From contig CAVYAL010000001.1 in assembly GCA_963766505.1 (NCBI GenBank), positions 682,001 through 746,000 of the forward strand: 64,000 nucleotides of DNA, read 5' to 3'. The notes beneath the pieces were generated by a model. The model was given only the letters and a program-made list of their open reading frames with translations, did not search any database and was not told the origin of the DNA. How positions within the stretch are numbered: the stretch's first letter is position 1; every line of letters begins with the position of its first letter. A program made the translations under genes and the position numbers. Source of the DNA: DATIRA01 sp963766505. GTDB taxonomy: Bacteria > Pseudomonadota > Gammaproteobacteria > Steroidobacterales > Steroidobacteraceae. This document shows positions 55,553-64,000 of the stretch, piece after piece.

Positions 55553-56599
55553 ATGCGTCGATCTGAACTGGAACGCCGCGCCGCCGCGGCTTCGAACGGC
55601 TCGGCCGTCACGCTGGAGATGGTCGCAAAAGAGGCCGGCGTATCGCCCAGCACTGTCTCGCGAATCCTGAACGGCACCGCGCGGGTCAAGGAAGCGAAGG
55701 TGCGGGCCGTCGAAGCGGCCATCGCGAAACTGCAGTTCATGCCGAACCCCGTGGCTCGCTCGCTGGCTCGCGGCCGGTCGATGAGCATCGGTGTCGTGAC
55801 CCAGGCGATCGACAGTCCCTTCTATGGCGAGGCACTGGCGGGGATCGAGACGGGTCTCGTGCGCGCCAAGTACTCCGCATTGTTCGTCAGCGGCCACTGG
55901 CGCGAGGGCGATGAGCGACGCTGCGTCGCGCACCTGCTCAGCCGTCGGGTCGACGGCATCATCCTGCTCACCAGCTGCCTGCCCGACCAGGAACTCAGGA
56001 ACCTCTCGCGCAGCGTCCCGCTGGTGATCACCGGCAGGCAGGTCGCCGGAGAACGCATCTACTGCCTGGACACGGACAACACGACCGGCGCACGCCTCGC
56101 GACCGATTACCTGATCGGCCAGGGCCACCGCCGCATCGCGTTCATCTCCGGACCGCAGGACCACCCTGACGCGGTTCAGAGGCTCAATGGCTACAAGGCG
56201 GCGCTGGCTGCGGCGAAGATCGCCTTCTCAGCCAGGCTGGTCGTGCACGGCGACTACTCGGAGTCCGGGGGCCACTCGGCAATGACGGCGCTGCTCGACT
56301 CACGCACCGAGTTCACTGCGGTGTTCGCCGCGAACGACCAGACTGCTTACGGGGCGATGCTGGCACTGCACCGACGCGGCCTCCGGGTACCGGCCGACGT
56401 CTCGCTGATCGGCTTCGACGACCTGTCGGCCTCCGCATTCACGATCCCGCCGCTGACGACGGTGCACCGGTCCATCGGCGAGATCGGCGAAAGAGCGGCC
56501 GAGGCGATCATCGACCTGATCGACCGGCGCACACCGCTCGCCAGGGTGTCGGCAGCAACGCTCGCGATCCGCGAGTCGACCCGCCCGCTGCGCAGGTGA
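55553..56599 (+). CDS. LacI-family repressor of the glucan locus
   Basis: A 348-residue regulator. The N-terminal helix-turn-helix reads TLEMVAKEAGVSPSTVSRIL followed by the hinge helix (NPVARSLARGRSMSIGVV), and the two-lobe sugar-binding domain occupies the rest (GHRRIAFISGPQDHPDAVQR; LIGFDDLSASAFTIPPLTTV). It is divergent from the GH17 lipoprotein and lies between it and the second GH17 gene. Palindromes GAAAGCGCTTTC, of the symmetric type that LacI proteins bind, sit at the three promoters around it, so it most likely represses the whole locus until a glucan breakdown product binds. Confidence 0.92.
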   Translation: MRRSELERRAAAASNGSAVTLEMVAKEAGVSPSTVSRILNGTARVKEAKVRAVEAAIAKLQFMPNPVARSLARGRSMSIGVVTQAIDSPFYGEALAGIETGLVRAKYSALFVSGHWREGDERRCVAHLLSRRVDGIILLTSCLPDQELRNLSRSVPLVITGRQVAGERIYCLDTDNTTGARLATDYLIGQGHRRIAFISGPQDHPDAVQRLNGYKAALAAAKIAFSARLVVHGDYSESGGHSAMTALLDSRTEFTAVFAANDQTAYGAMLALHRRGLRVPADVSLIGFDDLSASAFTIPPLTTVHRSIGEIGERAAEAIIDLIDRRTPLARVSAATLAIRESTRPLRR

Positions 56600-56637
56600 A
56601 TTGCGGCGTCGCAGCAACGCAAGCGCCCCGGCCCCGT

Positions 56638-56687
56638 TTGACACGAGCGACGAGCACCGTGCTAGATTTGGCTTTGAAAGCGCTTTC
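56638..56687 (+). promoter_or_regulatory. Promoter and LacI-type operator of the second GH17 gene
   Basis: TTGACA (56638-56643), a 19-base gap, TAGATT (56663-56668), seven bases, then the perfect palindrome GAAAGCGCTTTC (56676-56687). The same order and almost the same spacing occurs at 57729. The operator lies where the transcript would begin. This makes a start of the GH17 protein before it unlikely. Confidence 0.65.
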
Positions 56688-56691
56688 CGAT

Positions 56692-57564
56692 GTGCTTTCG
56701 TTCCCGGGCGCAGCTGCGCCGTGCGAGCGCGCCGCACTGGACCGTGCATTCCACCGGACACTCGAGGCCGGCGTACACGGGCTGTGCTTCAGCCCTTACG
56801 TCGGAGACCAGGCACCCGGATCCCGTATCGATGCGGCGCAGATCCGCGCACGGCTCGAGATCCTACGTCCCTATACGCGCTGGGTACGTAGTTTCTCCTG
56901 CACTGAGGGCCACGAGCACACGCCGCGCATCGCCCACGAACTCGGCATCCGGACGTTGGCGGGCGCCTGGATCGGCAGGGATCGCGAGCTCAACGAACGC
57001 GAAATCGAGGGCCTGATCGAGGTCTGCCGAGCGGGTCATACCGACCTCGTGGCCGTCGGCAATGAAGTGCTGCTGCGCGAGGACCTGCCCGAGCATGAGC
57101 TGCTCCGCTATATCGAGCGCGTCCGGCGGGCGCTGCCCGGCGTCCCGGTCGGTTATGTCGACGCGTATTACATGTTCGAGAAGCACCCGCGTATCACCGC
57201 CGCGTGCGACGTGTTGCTGGCCAACTGCTATCCGTTCTGGGAGGGCTGCCCTCGCGACCGTGCCATCGAGCACATGCAGGACATGTACCGGCGGACGGTC
57301 GCTGTGGCTGCCGGAAAACCTGTCATCGTCAGTGAGACCGGCTGGCCGGACAAGGGCAGCGCCTTTCGGGACGCCGTGCCTTCGACGGAAGGCGCGATTC
57401 GCTATTTCGTCGACACTTTCAGCTGGGCGCAGCGGGAAGGCCTGGACCTGTTCTACTTTGCAGCATTCGACGAGACCTGGAAGGCCGGTATCGAGGGCGA
57501 CGTCGGCGCGTCCTGGGGGCTGTGGGACAAGGCCGGCAGGCCGAAATACCCACTGCACGCGTGA
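56692..57564 (+). CDS. GH17 beta-1,3-glucanase/transglycosylase-like protein without signal peptide
   Basis: A 290-residue single-domain GH17 barrel. GLCFSPYVGDQAPGSRID opens the barrel, Glu125 in VAVGNEVLL is the proton donor and Glu215 in VIVSETGWPDKG the nucleophile. No signal peptide is present, so it is cytoplasmic. The frame is open upstream to 56596 (overlapping the LacI stop), but the promoter and operator lie inside that stretch; the GTG at 56692 was taken as start, and a later start is possible. It might trim imported beta-1,3-oligomers for the phosphorylase encoded downstream. Confidence 0.82.
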   Translation: MLSFPGAAAPCERAALDRAFHRTLEAGVHGLCFSPYVGDQAPGSRIDAAQIRARLEILRPYTRWVRSFSCTEGHEHTPRIAHELGIRTLAGAWIGRDRELNEREIEGLIEVCRAGHTDLVAVGNEVLLREDLPEHELLRYIERVRRALPGVPVGYVDAYYMFEKHPRITAACDVLLANCYPFWEGCPRDRAIEHMQDMYRRTVAVAAGKPVIVSETGWPDKGSAFRDAVPSTEGAIRYFVDTFSWAQREGLDLFYFAAFDETWKAGIEGDVGASWGLWDKAGRPKYPLHA

Positions 57565-57728
57565 CAATTTCCGGGCTGTGAGCTTGCCGGCACCCCGACG
57601 AGCCCGTCCTGACAAGCAAGGCCGGCTGGATGCCCCGCTCGCACCGGAGCGGACGACGGTCGGCCGGATGCCGACGATTGCCGCGGGGATGTTGCCGCGC
57701 TGCAGCAACGAGGTGCGCGCCGCATTGA

Positions 57729-57777
57729 TTGACAGGACGGACGGGCGCTGTGTAGATTCAGGTTTGAAAGCGCTTTC
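57729..57777 (+). promoter_or_regulatory. Promoter and LacI-type operator of the binding lipoprotein/phosphorylase operon
   Basis: TTGACA (57729-57734), an 18-base gap, TAGATT (57753-57758), seven bases, then GAAAGCGCTTTC (57766-57777), the perfect palindrome. The element is a near match of that at 56638. It precedes the lipoprotein start by 78 bases and probably serves the phosphorylase gene too, as no further promoter is visible before it. Confidence 0.7.
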
Positions 57778-57854
57778 TTGGCTGAACTGCTGCTGACTGC
57801 CGCATCCGCAAGGCCGCTCGCAGTCGCATCGCACAGCGTTGCCGGAGACACCTC

Positions 57855-60675
57855 ATGGAACTCGTCAAGCGGATCGCCCTGCTCACCGTCGCCACCTGCG
57901 CCAGCCTGTTCCTGTCAGGGTGCCAGCCTTCTGATCCGAGCAGCCCCAAGGTCGCGCGGCTGTCCTCGGTCGCCGTGACGCCGAACGCGGTGTCGCTGCC
58001 GGTCGGCGGCATGCAGGCCCTGCAGACTCGTCGGCAGCTTCACCGACGGCTCCACCTTCGACATCAGCTTCGGCTCGACCTTCGCGTCCGACGCGACGTC
58101 GATCGCGACGGTCACTCCCACCGGAGTGGTGACTGGCATCGCGGCCGGCACCGCGACGATCACGGCCACGGACACGGAATCCGGCAAGTCAGCGACCGCG
58201 ACCGTGACGGTGGCGCCGCTGCGGGTCGTCTCGATTGCGCTCACCCCGCCGGCCAGCAGCCTCGCGCCGGGCGGCAGCCAGCCGCTGACCGTCGTCGGCA
58301 CCTTCGACAACGCTACGACCGGCAATGTCACCGCCGAATCCACCTTCGTCTCCTCGGACACCGCCGTCGCGACGGTCGACGCCGCGGGACTCGTCACCGC
58401 CGTCGCAGCAGGAGCGGCGACGATCACCGCTACGCATACGGCGTCTGCGAACACCGCCGCGGCATTGATCGACGTCAGTGCCGACGGCGGCGAATTCGTC
58501 ACGATCGACTTCGATACGCCCGGGGTGGTTTACACGCTGACGGGTTTTGGCGGCGCGGAGGACTCGACGCTGGTGCCGGACCCGGCTGAGGCGGGCAACA
58601 CGGTGGCGCGGGTGGTGAAGTCGGCGGGCGCCGAGCTGTGGGCAGGCACGACGGTGTCGACCGGCCCGAACTTCTCGGTCGGGGTGATTCCGTTCACCGC
58701 GAGCAGCACGCAGATGACGGTGCGGGTGTACTCGCCGCGGGCGGGCATCCCGGTGCGACTGAAGGTGGAGGACTCGACCGACGCGACGCGCTCGGCGGAG
58801 ACCGAGGCGCTGACCACGGTCGCGAACGCGTGGGAGACGCTGACGTTCGACTTCGCGAACCCGGCGGCCGGCACGCCGCCGCTCGATCTGTCCTACACCT
58901 ACGACAAGCTGTCGATCTTCTTCGACTTCGGCACCAGCGGCGCGCAGGGCGGCGGCGGCACGTTCTACTTCGACGACGTGACGTTCCTGAGCGACGGCGG
59001 GCTCTCCGGCAACACCGGCACCTGCCGCGCGCCGTGCATCGATTTTTCGGGCGCGGACGTCAAGTACGCGCCGTTCGAGGGCCTGGTGTCGGCGGCGCAG
59101 GCCGACGATCCGGTCGATCCGAGCAACGACGTGGCGAAGTTCGTCAAGGGCCCGACCGGCCAGCCGTGGGCGGGCGCGACGATCTACACGAACGACGCGG
59201 ACCAGACGGTGGCGGAGTTCGACCTCTCGACGAGCAAGGTGGTGACGCTGCGGGTGTACGCGCCGGCGGCAGGCCTGGTGGTGCGCCTGAAGCTCGAGGA
59301 TGCGGCGAACGGCGCGGTGTTCCTGGAGCAGGATGCGCTCACCACGAAGGCGAACGCGTGGGAGACGCTGTCGTTCGACTTCGCGAGCGCAGTCAACGGG
59401 GTCTACGACCCGGCCAACACCTACAACCGGGTGAGCGTGTTCCCGGTGTTCTCGACCACGGCACCGCCGGCCACGGAGCTGACGTTCTACTTCGACGAGC
59501 TCAAGTACACGACGCCGAGCTCGGGCGGGGCCTCGGGCAACACCGGCACCTGCACCGGCGAGGCGTGCCTGGACTTCTCCGAAGACGGCATCGGCTTCGG
59601 GCTGTTCGAGAACCAGGGCGGCGGCACGGTGGAGATCACCACCGATCCGAACGATGCCGCCAACGCGGTGGTGAAGTTCGTCAAGAAGCCGGGCGACGGC
59701 GATTTCTTCGGCACGACGATCACGGGGCTGGCCGGTCCGGTGGTGCTGACGGCGCAGGAGAAGACCGTCACGCTGCGGGTGTTCTCGCCCGCGGTGGGCA
59801 CCAACTACCTGCTGAAGCTCGAAGGGGGCTCGGGGCCCGCCACCACCGAGGTGGACGCGGCGAGCACGACGGCCGGTGAGTGGGAGACGCTGAGCTTCGA
59901 GATGCCCGACGCCGGCACCTACGGCACGATCGTGCTGTTCCCGAACGGCCGCAGCACGGTCGCCGCCGAGACGACGATGTACATCGACGAGCTGAAGTTC
60001 CCCGCGATCGACAGCGGCACGGGTCCGCTGGTGTTTGCCTCCGGCTACGCCTCGGACAACCGCACTGTCGAGGGCGGCGAGTGGGGCTTTTACAGCGGCA
60101 ACTTCACCAGCTACGCCAACACCTACGCGGGCGGCGGGTTCGTCGACCAGGCCGTCGCCGCCGAGGACTCCTACGTCTACCTGGTGGTCACCACCTCGGC
60201 GCCGACCACCGACGGGTTCATGGGCATCTTCACCGCCGCGCCCGGCTCGACGATCGCGGCGCCGAACGCCGGCGTGACGTTGAGCGGCCAGACCCGCCTG
60301 GTGATCGAGCTCGGCATGGCGGCGGAGTGGTTCGGGCAGGCGGACAACAAGCAGCTGACCGTGCGCCTGATCGGCAGCGAGCTCTACACCGACGGCTCCG
60401 GCGGCTCGTGCCGGATCCTCATCGAGACGCAGCTCACGCCGACCACCGCCGACCTGATCGCCTACAGCATCGAGCTCGGCTCGATGACGCTGGCGCAGCC
60501 CTGCAACGGCGGCGGCTTCAACTCCGGGGTCAGCACGCTGGCCGAGGCGCTGGCCCGGCCGATCGGCGAGATCCACGTGCAGGCGGTCTTCCCGCAGGTC
60601 AACACCACCGTGCTGGACGCCGCAGGCACCGAGTACCCCACCGGCTTCACCCGCGGCTCAGTCTCGTTCGAGTAG
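57855..60675 (+). CDS. Glucan-binding lipoprotein (Big2 domains plus modules), frameshifted near its start
   Basis: A lipoprotein of about 939 residues with lipobox LSGC (MELVKRIALLTVATCASLFL then SGCQPSD). Two bacterial Ig-like (Big2) domains follow: LSSVAVTPNAVSLPVGGMQ, and VVSIALTPPASSLAPGG to AAALIDVS. The first is interrupted by one extra base around 58027-58030; the correct frame then gives GSFTDGSTFDISFG and continues unbroken to the stop. From 58524 it is identical, but for one residue, to the last 716 residues of the GH17 lipoprotein (two full modules, a third and the terminal domain). It has no catalytic domain and may be a surface glucan-binding protein, the counterpart of SusD-like proteins. 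Confidence 0.8.
58524..60673 (+). repeat. Inverted repeat copy 2, 2150 bp
   Basis: Inverted partner of 51028-53177, colinear without gaps. It codes for the C-terminal modules of the binding lipoprotein in the same reading frame as in the GH17 lipoprotein. The two copies enclose 5.3 kb with the LacI and GH17 genes and the two different N-terminal parts. Copy borders coincide with the beginning of a module and the last codon before the stop. Confidence 0.9.
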
Positions 60676-60712
60676 CGCGCGCCCCGGGCGTCGTTCGGGG
60701 AGCGGGACAGCG

Positions 60713-63700
60713 ATGCAGACGCGCGAGATGGTCGGCGCCTTCGTGATCGAAGGCGCCGAGACCTGGTACCGGATCGACGGGTACGACAGGCAGCCGCCGT
60801 TCCTGATGACGCTCGCTGGCGACAGCGACCTGTGGGCGTTCGTTTCGACGGCGGGTTCACTGGCCGCGGGCCGCAGGGACCCGGACGGCGCCTTCATTCC
60901 CTACGAGACAGTGGACAAGATCCACCTGCGCTGGCCGCACACGGGACCGCGCACCTGGATCCTCTGGCATGGTGAGGCGGGCACCGAGCTCTGGGAGCCA
61001 TTTGCGCCGAGGCTGGGCGCGACTCCGGTGCCGCGCTCGGTCTGGAAGAACCTCTCCGGCACGCGGATCCGCTTTCGCGAGCAGCATCCCTCGGGTGCGC
61101 TGAGCTTCGAGTACGAGTGGTTCACGTCCGCCGAGCTCGGGCTGGTGCGCTCGGCCCGCCTGTTCGCCCGCTCGGGCACGGTCGCGGTGCAGGTGCTCGA
61201 CGGCGTGCTGAACCTGCTCCCACCGGGCGTCGGCGTCACGATGTCGCAGACCATGAGCAGCTTGAGCGACGCCTACAAGTGGAACGAGGCGGCGGCCGGC
61301 GGCCGGCTCGGCCTGTATACGCTTTACGCGAAAATCTGGGACCGGGCCGAGCCGAAGGAATCATTCGAGGCTCTGACGGCCTGGCACGCCGGCCTGCCGC
61401 CCGATGCGCGCTGCCTGCTGTCGGCGCAGCAGGTGCCGTCATTCTGCCGCGACGGCCGCGTCGAGACCGAGACGCTGACGCGAGGCCGCCCCGGCGCCTT
61501 CCTCGTGAACTTCGATGCCAACGTCGATGCCGAGGGCATGCAGTGGCATATCGTGATCGACGGCCCGCGCTCGCAGGTCGAAGTGTTCGAGCTGTGCCGC
61601 AAGCTCGAGTCCGGCGGCGGAACGCATGCCGAGATCGTGGCGGCACGGGATCGCAACAGCGAAGGCCTCGACGGGCTGCTGCGCCGCGCCGACGCGTTCC
61701 AGGAATCGGCGGACACGATGGCCGCCGCCCATCACCGGGCCAACGTGCTGTTCAACATCATGCGCGGCGGCGTGTTCGTGGACGGCACGCGATTCGACCG
61801 CGACGACCTGCTGGCCTTCGCCCGCCAGCGTCACAAGGCCCTCGGCCAGGCGCTCGCGGATGTCGCGGCCGACTGGCCAGACGCCGTCGAGCGCGCCTTC
61901 GCGCTCGAGGCCGCCGCACAGGCCCTCGGGAACCAGGGCGAACGGCTGGTGCTCGAGTACCTGCCGCTGACGTTCAGCCGGCGTCACGGTGATCCGAGCC
62001 GGCCGTGGAACAAGTTCTCGATCCGCGTGCGCGACGCTGCCGGGCGCCGGGTCGTGAACTACGAGGGCAACTGGCGCGACATCTTCCAGAACTGGGAAGC
62101 GCTGGTGCCGAGCGAGCCCGCCTACGTCGACTCGATGATCACCGCGTTCCTCGGTGCGATGTCACCGGACGGCTACAACCCCTATCGGGTCGGCCGCGCC
62201 GGCATCGACTGGGAGGTGATCGAGCCCGATCACCCGTGGAGCCACATCGGCTACTGGGGCGACCACCAGGTCATCTACCTGCTCAAGCTGCTCGAGGCCG
62301 CGCAGGCGCACGCGCCCGGACTGCTGCAAAGCTACTGGAACCGGGCGCTGTTCAGCTTCGCCGACATCCCATACCGCTTGAAGCCGCACGCAGAGCAGAC
62401 CGTCACGCCGAAAGACACGCTGCATTTCGACGACGCCGCGCATCGGCGTGCGCAGCAGCGCGCCCGGGAAATCGGCTCCGACGGCCTGCTCGTCTGCGAC
62501 CAGCGCGGCGAACCGGTGCTGGCGACGCTCGCGGAGAAGCTCGCCACGATCGTGCTGGCCAAGACGGGCAGCCTCGTGCCGGGCGGGGGCCTGTGGCTGC
62601 ACACCCAGCGGCCCGAATGGAACGATGCCAACAATGCGCTGGTGGGCAATGGACTGTCGGTCGTGACGCTCGCCTACCTGCGGCGTTTCCTCGACTTCCT
62701 GGTCAACCTGCCCGGTGCCGAAGAGAGCTTCGCGCTCTGCGCATCGACGCTGGACGCGCTGCACCGGCTCCGCGATCTCGTCTGCTCGACGCCGCTCGCG
62801 GTCGTCGATGACGTCGTCGGGCGCAGGACCTTCCTCGACCGGGCCGGTGCCGTGATGGATGACTGGCGCGCCGAAGCCTACAAGGGCGCGGCCGGCAGGT
62901 CCCCGGCCGTAGCGCCGCAGGACCTGCTGACCGGCCTGGCGCGCGACCTGCTGCCGTTGATCGACACAACGCTGAGGCATTGCCGTCGCGCAGACGGTCT
63001 CTATGACAGCTACAACCTGGTGAACCTGTCCGGCGGACGGGCCGAGGTCGACCGGCTCTATCCGATGCTCGAAGGACAGGTCGCGATACTCTCCTGCGGG
63101 CTGCTGTCGCTCGAGGAGTCGGTGACGCTGCTGGATGCGCTGTTCGCGAGTCCGCTGTTCACCGCCGATCGGCAGTCGTTCCTGCTGTACCCCGACCGGC
63201 AGCTGCCGGGCTTCCTGGAGAGAAACCGGCTCGACGCCGCCGCGCTGGAACTGCCGGTCGTCAAGGAACTGCTCGCCGCCGGGCGCACGGACCTGCTGCA
63301 GACACAGAGCGACGGCACGGTGCGCTTCGCCCCCGCCTTGTCCAACCGCCACGATCTCGAAGCGACCGGAGCGGACCTCGGCGACGCGCTGACGCCGCTG
63401 GCCGAGGCCTACGACCGTGTGCTCAGGCACCGCGACTTCACCGGGCGCTCGGGCACGATGTTCGGCTACGAGGGCCTGGGCTGCATCTACTGGCACATGG
63501 TCGCCAAGCTGTTGCTGGCGGTCCAGGAGCGAGTCTTCGAGGCCGCCGACCGCCGGTCGCCGGCGTTGCCCGCACTGGTCAGACACTACCGCCGCGTGCG
63601 CGACGGCCTCGGTTACCGCAAGAGCGCCGCCGCGTATGGCGCGTTCCCGGCCGATCCCTACAGCCACACGCCGGGCGAGGGCGGCGCGCGGCAGCCCGGC

Positions 63701-63988
63701 ATGACCGGCCAGGTGAAGGAAGAAATCCTGACGCGCTGGGGCGAACTGGGCCTGCGTATGCGGGACGGGCGCGTTTGCTTCGACCCGGTGCTGCTCGACG
63801 AGGCGGAGATTCCCGAGGGCCGGGCGCTGACGTTCACCTGGGCGCGCGTGCCCTACACGTATCGTCGCGGGCCAGCCACGCGGATCCGGGTCCTGCGTGA
63901 AGGCAGCTGGGTGGATTGCCCGGACCTTGCATTCGACCCTGCCGGCGTGGACGCCGTCGAAGCGGAGATCCAGTTCCCGCGAAGCTGA
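60713..63988 (+). CDS. Beta-1,3-glucan/oligoglucan phosphorylase (GH149/GH161-type)
   Basis: A 1091-residue cytoplasmic protein of the GH94-related phosphorylase clan. Its length fits GH149 or GH161 better than the 800-residue GH94 enzymes. The catalytic region has QRPEWNDANNALVGNG with the proton-donor Asp638, HPWSHIGYWGDHQVIYLLKL in the preceding part (represented by HIGYWGDHQVIYLLKL), and GYEGLGCIYWHMVAKLLLA near the end. No signal peptide. Such enzymes split beta-1,3-oligomers with phosphate into glucose 1-phosphate and a shorter chain, saving ATP. It starts 37 bases after the lipoprotein stop, so it shares its operon. GGGGAG precedes the ATG. Confidence 0.85.
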   Translation: MQTREMVGAFVIEGAETWYRIDGYDRQPPFLMTLAGDSDLWAFVSTAGSLAAGRRDPDGAFIPYETVDKIHLRWPHTGPRTWILWHGEAGTELWEPFAPRLGATPVPRSVWKNLSGTRIRFREQHPSGALSFEYEWFTSAELGLVRSARLFARSGTVAVQVLDGVLNLLPPGVGVTMSQTMSSLSDAYKWNEAAAGGRLGLYTLYAKIWDRAEPKESFEALTAWHAGLPPDARCLLSAQQVPSFCRDGRVETETLTRGRPGAFLVNFDANVDAEGMQWHIVIDGPRSQVEVFELCRKLESGGGTHAEIVAARDRNSEGLDGLLRRADAFQESADTMAAAHHRANVLFNIMRGGVFVDGTRFDRDDLLAFARQRHKALGQALADVAADWPDAVERAFALEAAAQALGNQGERLVLEYLPLTFSRRHGDPSRPWNKFSIRVRDAAGRRVVNYEGNWRDIFQNWEALVPSEPAYVDSMITAFLGAMSPDGYNPYRVGRAGIDWEVIEPDHPWSHIGYWGDHQVIYLLKLLEAAQAHAPGLLQSYWNRALFSFADIPYRLKPHAEQTVTPKDTLHFDDAAHRRAQQRAREIGSDGLLVCDQRGEPVLATLAEKLATIVLAKTGSLVPGGGLWLHTQRPEWNDANNALVGNGLSVVTLAYLRRFLDFLVNLPGAEESFALCASTLDALHRLRDLVCSTPLAVVDDVVGRRTFLDRAGAVMDDWRAEAYKGAAGRSPAVAPQDLLTGLARDLLPLIDTTLRHCRRADGLYDSYNLVNLSGGRAEVDRLYPMLEGQVAILSCGLLSLEESVTLLDALFASPLFTADRQSFLLYPDRQLPGFLERNRLDAAALELPVVKELLAAGRTDLLQTQSDGTVRFAPALSNRHDLEATGADLGDALTPLAEAYDRVLRHRDFTGRSGTMFGYEGLGCIYWHMVAKLLLAVQERVFEAADRRSPALPALVRHYRRVRDGLGYRKSAAAYGAFPADPYSHTPGEGGARQPGMTGQVKEEILTRWGELGLRMRDGRVCFDPVLLDEAEIPEGRALTFTWARVPYTYRRGPATRIRVLREGSWVDCPDLAFDPAGVDAVEAEIQFPRS

Positions 63989-64000
63989 ACAGGGGCCGAG

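Noticed and set aside
56596..56691. Start of the second GH17 gene at the GTG that overlaps the LacI stop.
   Set aside because: The stretch contains the promoter hexamers and perfect operator, and the peptide it would add has no counterpart in the GH17 fold.
51028..60673. Composite transposon or invertible element with its own recombinase.
   Set aside because: No transposase, integrase or invertase gene lies between or beside the repeats, and the repeats code for protein modules without terminal inverted ends or target duplications.

Overview
The window is 64 kb of high-GC DNA, densely coded on both strands. The gene mix suggests an environmental gammaproteobacterium: an ECF sigma operon, FlgO/TPR signalling proteins, a PEP-CTERM remnant, a WYL regulator, a XylMA/AlkB-type hydroxylase, outer-membrane barrels, and a glucan locus without SusC/SusD. 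This placement is inference; there is no rRNA or other marker gene, and I found no tRNA, CRISPR array or insertion sequence.

Left part (1-21.3 kb): housekeeping and accessory genes. They include a truncated CHRD protein, a family 6 uracil-DNA glycosylase, a YjdM-like protein, outer-membrane proteins, an FMN reductase, YqgE/AlgH, an S1 protease, an orphan DUF4255 protein, a HIT protein and a nucleotidyltransferase/small-protein pair. A WYL regulator, a DnaQ-like exonuclease, a DUF349 protein, a CadC-like TPR regulator divergent from a cupin/tautomerase pair, a Kelch protein and an ECF sigma operon follow.

Middle part (21.5-46.7 kb): a periplasmic KatG and, about 9 kb away, a second cytoplasmic KatG broken by one inserted base. 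Between them lie an MFS/FAD-oxidoreductase pair, a PQQ-type sugar dehydrogenase, a DUF6081 protein and a binding protein. The most unusual single gene is at 37179-40751: a PLP-dependent aminotransferase fused in frame to an archaeal-type phosphoenolpyruvate carboxylase. It is followed by an AraC regulator divergent from a membrane hydroxylase, its 2Fe-2S/flavin reductase and a DUF1254/DUF1214 protein, and then a patch of three unrelated gene fragments.

Right part (47.3-64 kb): a beta-1,3-glucan (laminarin-type) utilisation locus. It holds a GH81 endoglucanase, an outer-membrane porin, a large GH17 lipoprotein with binding modules, a LacI-family repressor, a GH17 enzyme without a signal peptide, a second binding-module lipoprotein without a catalytic domain, and a GH149/GH161-type phosphorylase. 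The sites GAAAGCGCTTTC or close variants lie beside three similar promoters and, in weaker form, before the porin. The two lipoproteins share an inverted, almost identical 2150-bp C-terminal coding segment that flanks the repressor and the GH17 gene.

Many otherwise well-conserved genes carry one single-base frameshift. This points either to residual indel errors in the assembly or to widespread recent gene loss, and every broken gene below should be read with that in mind.
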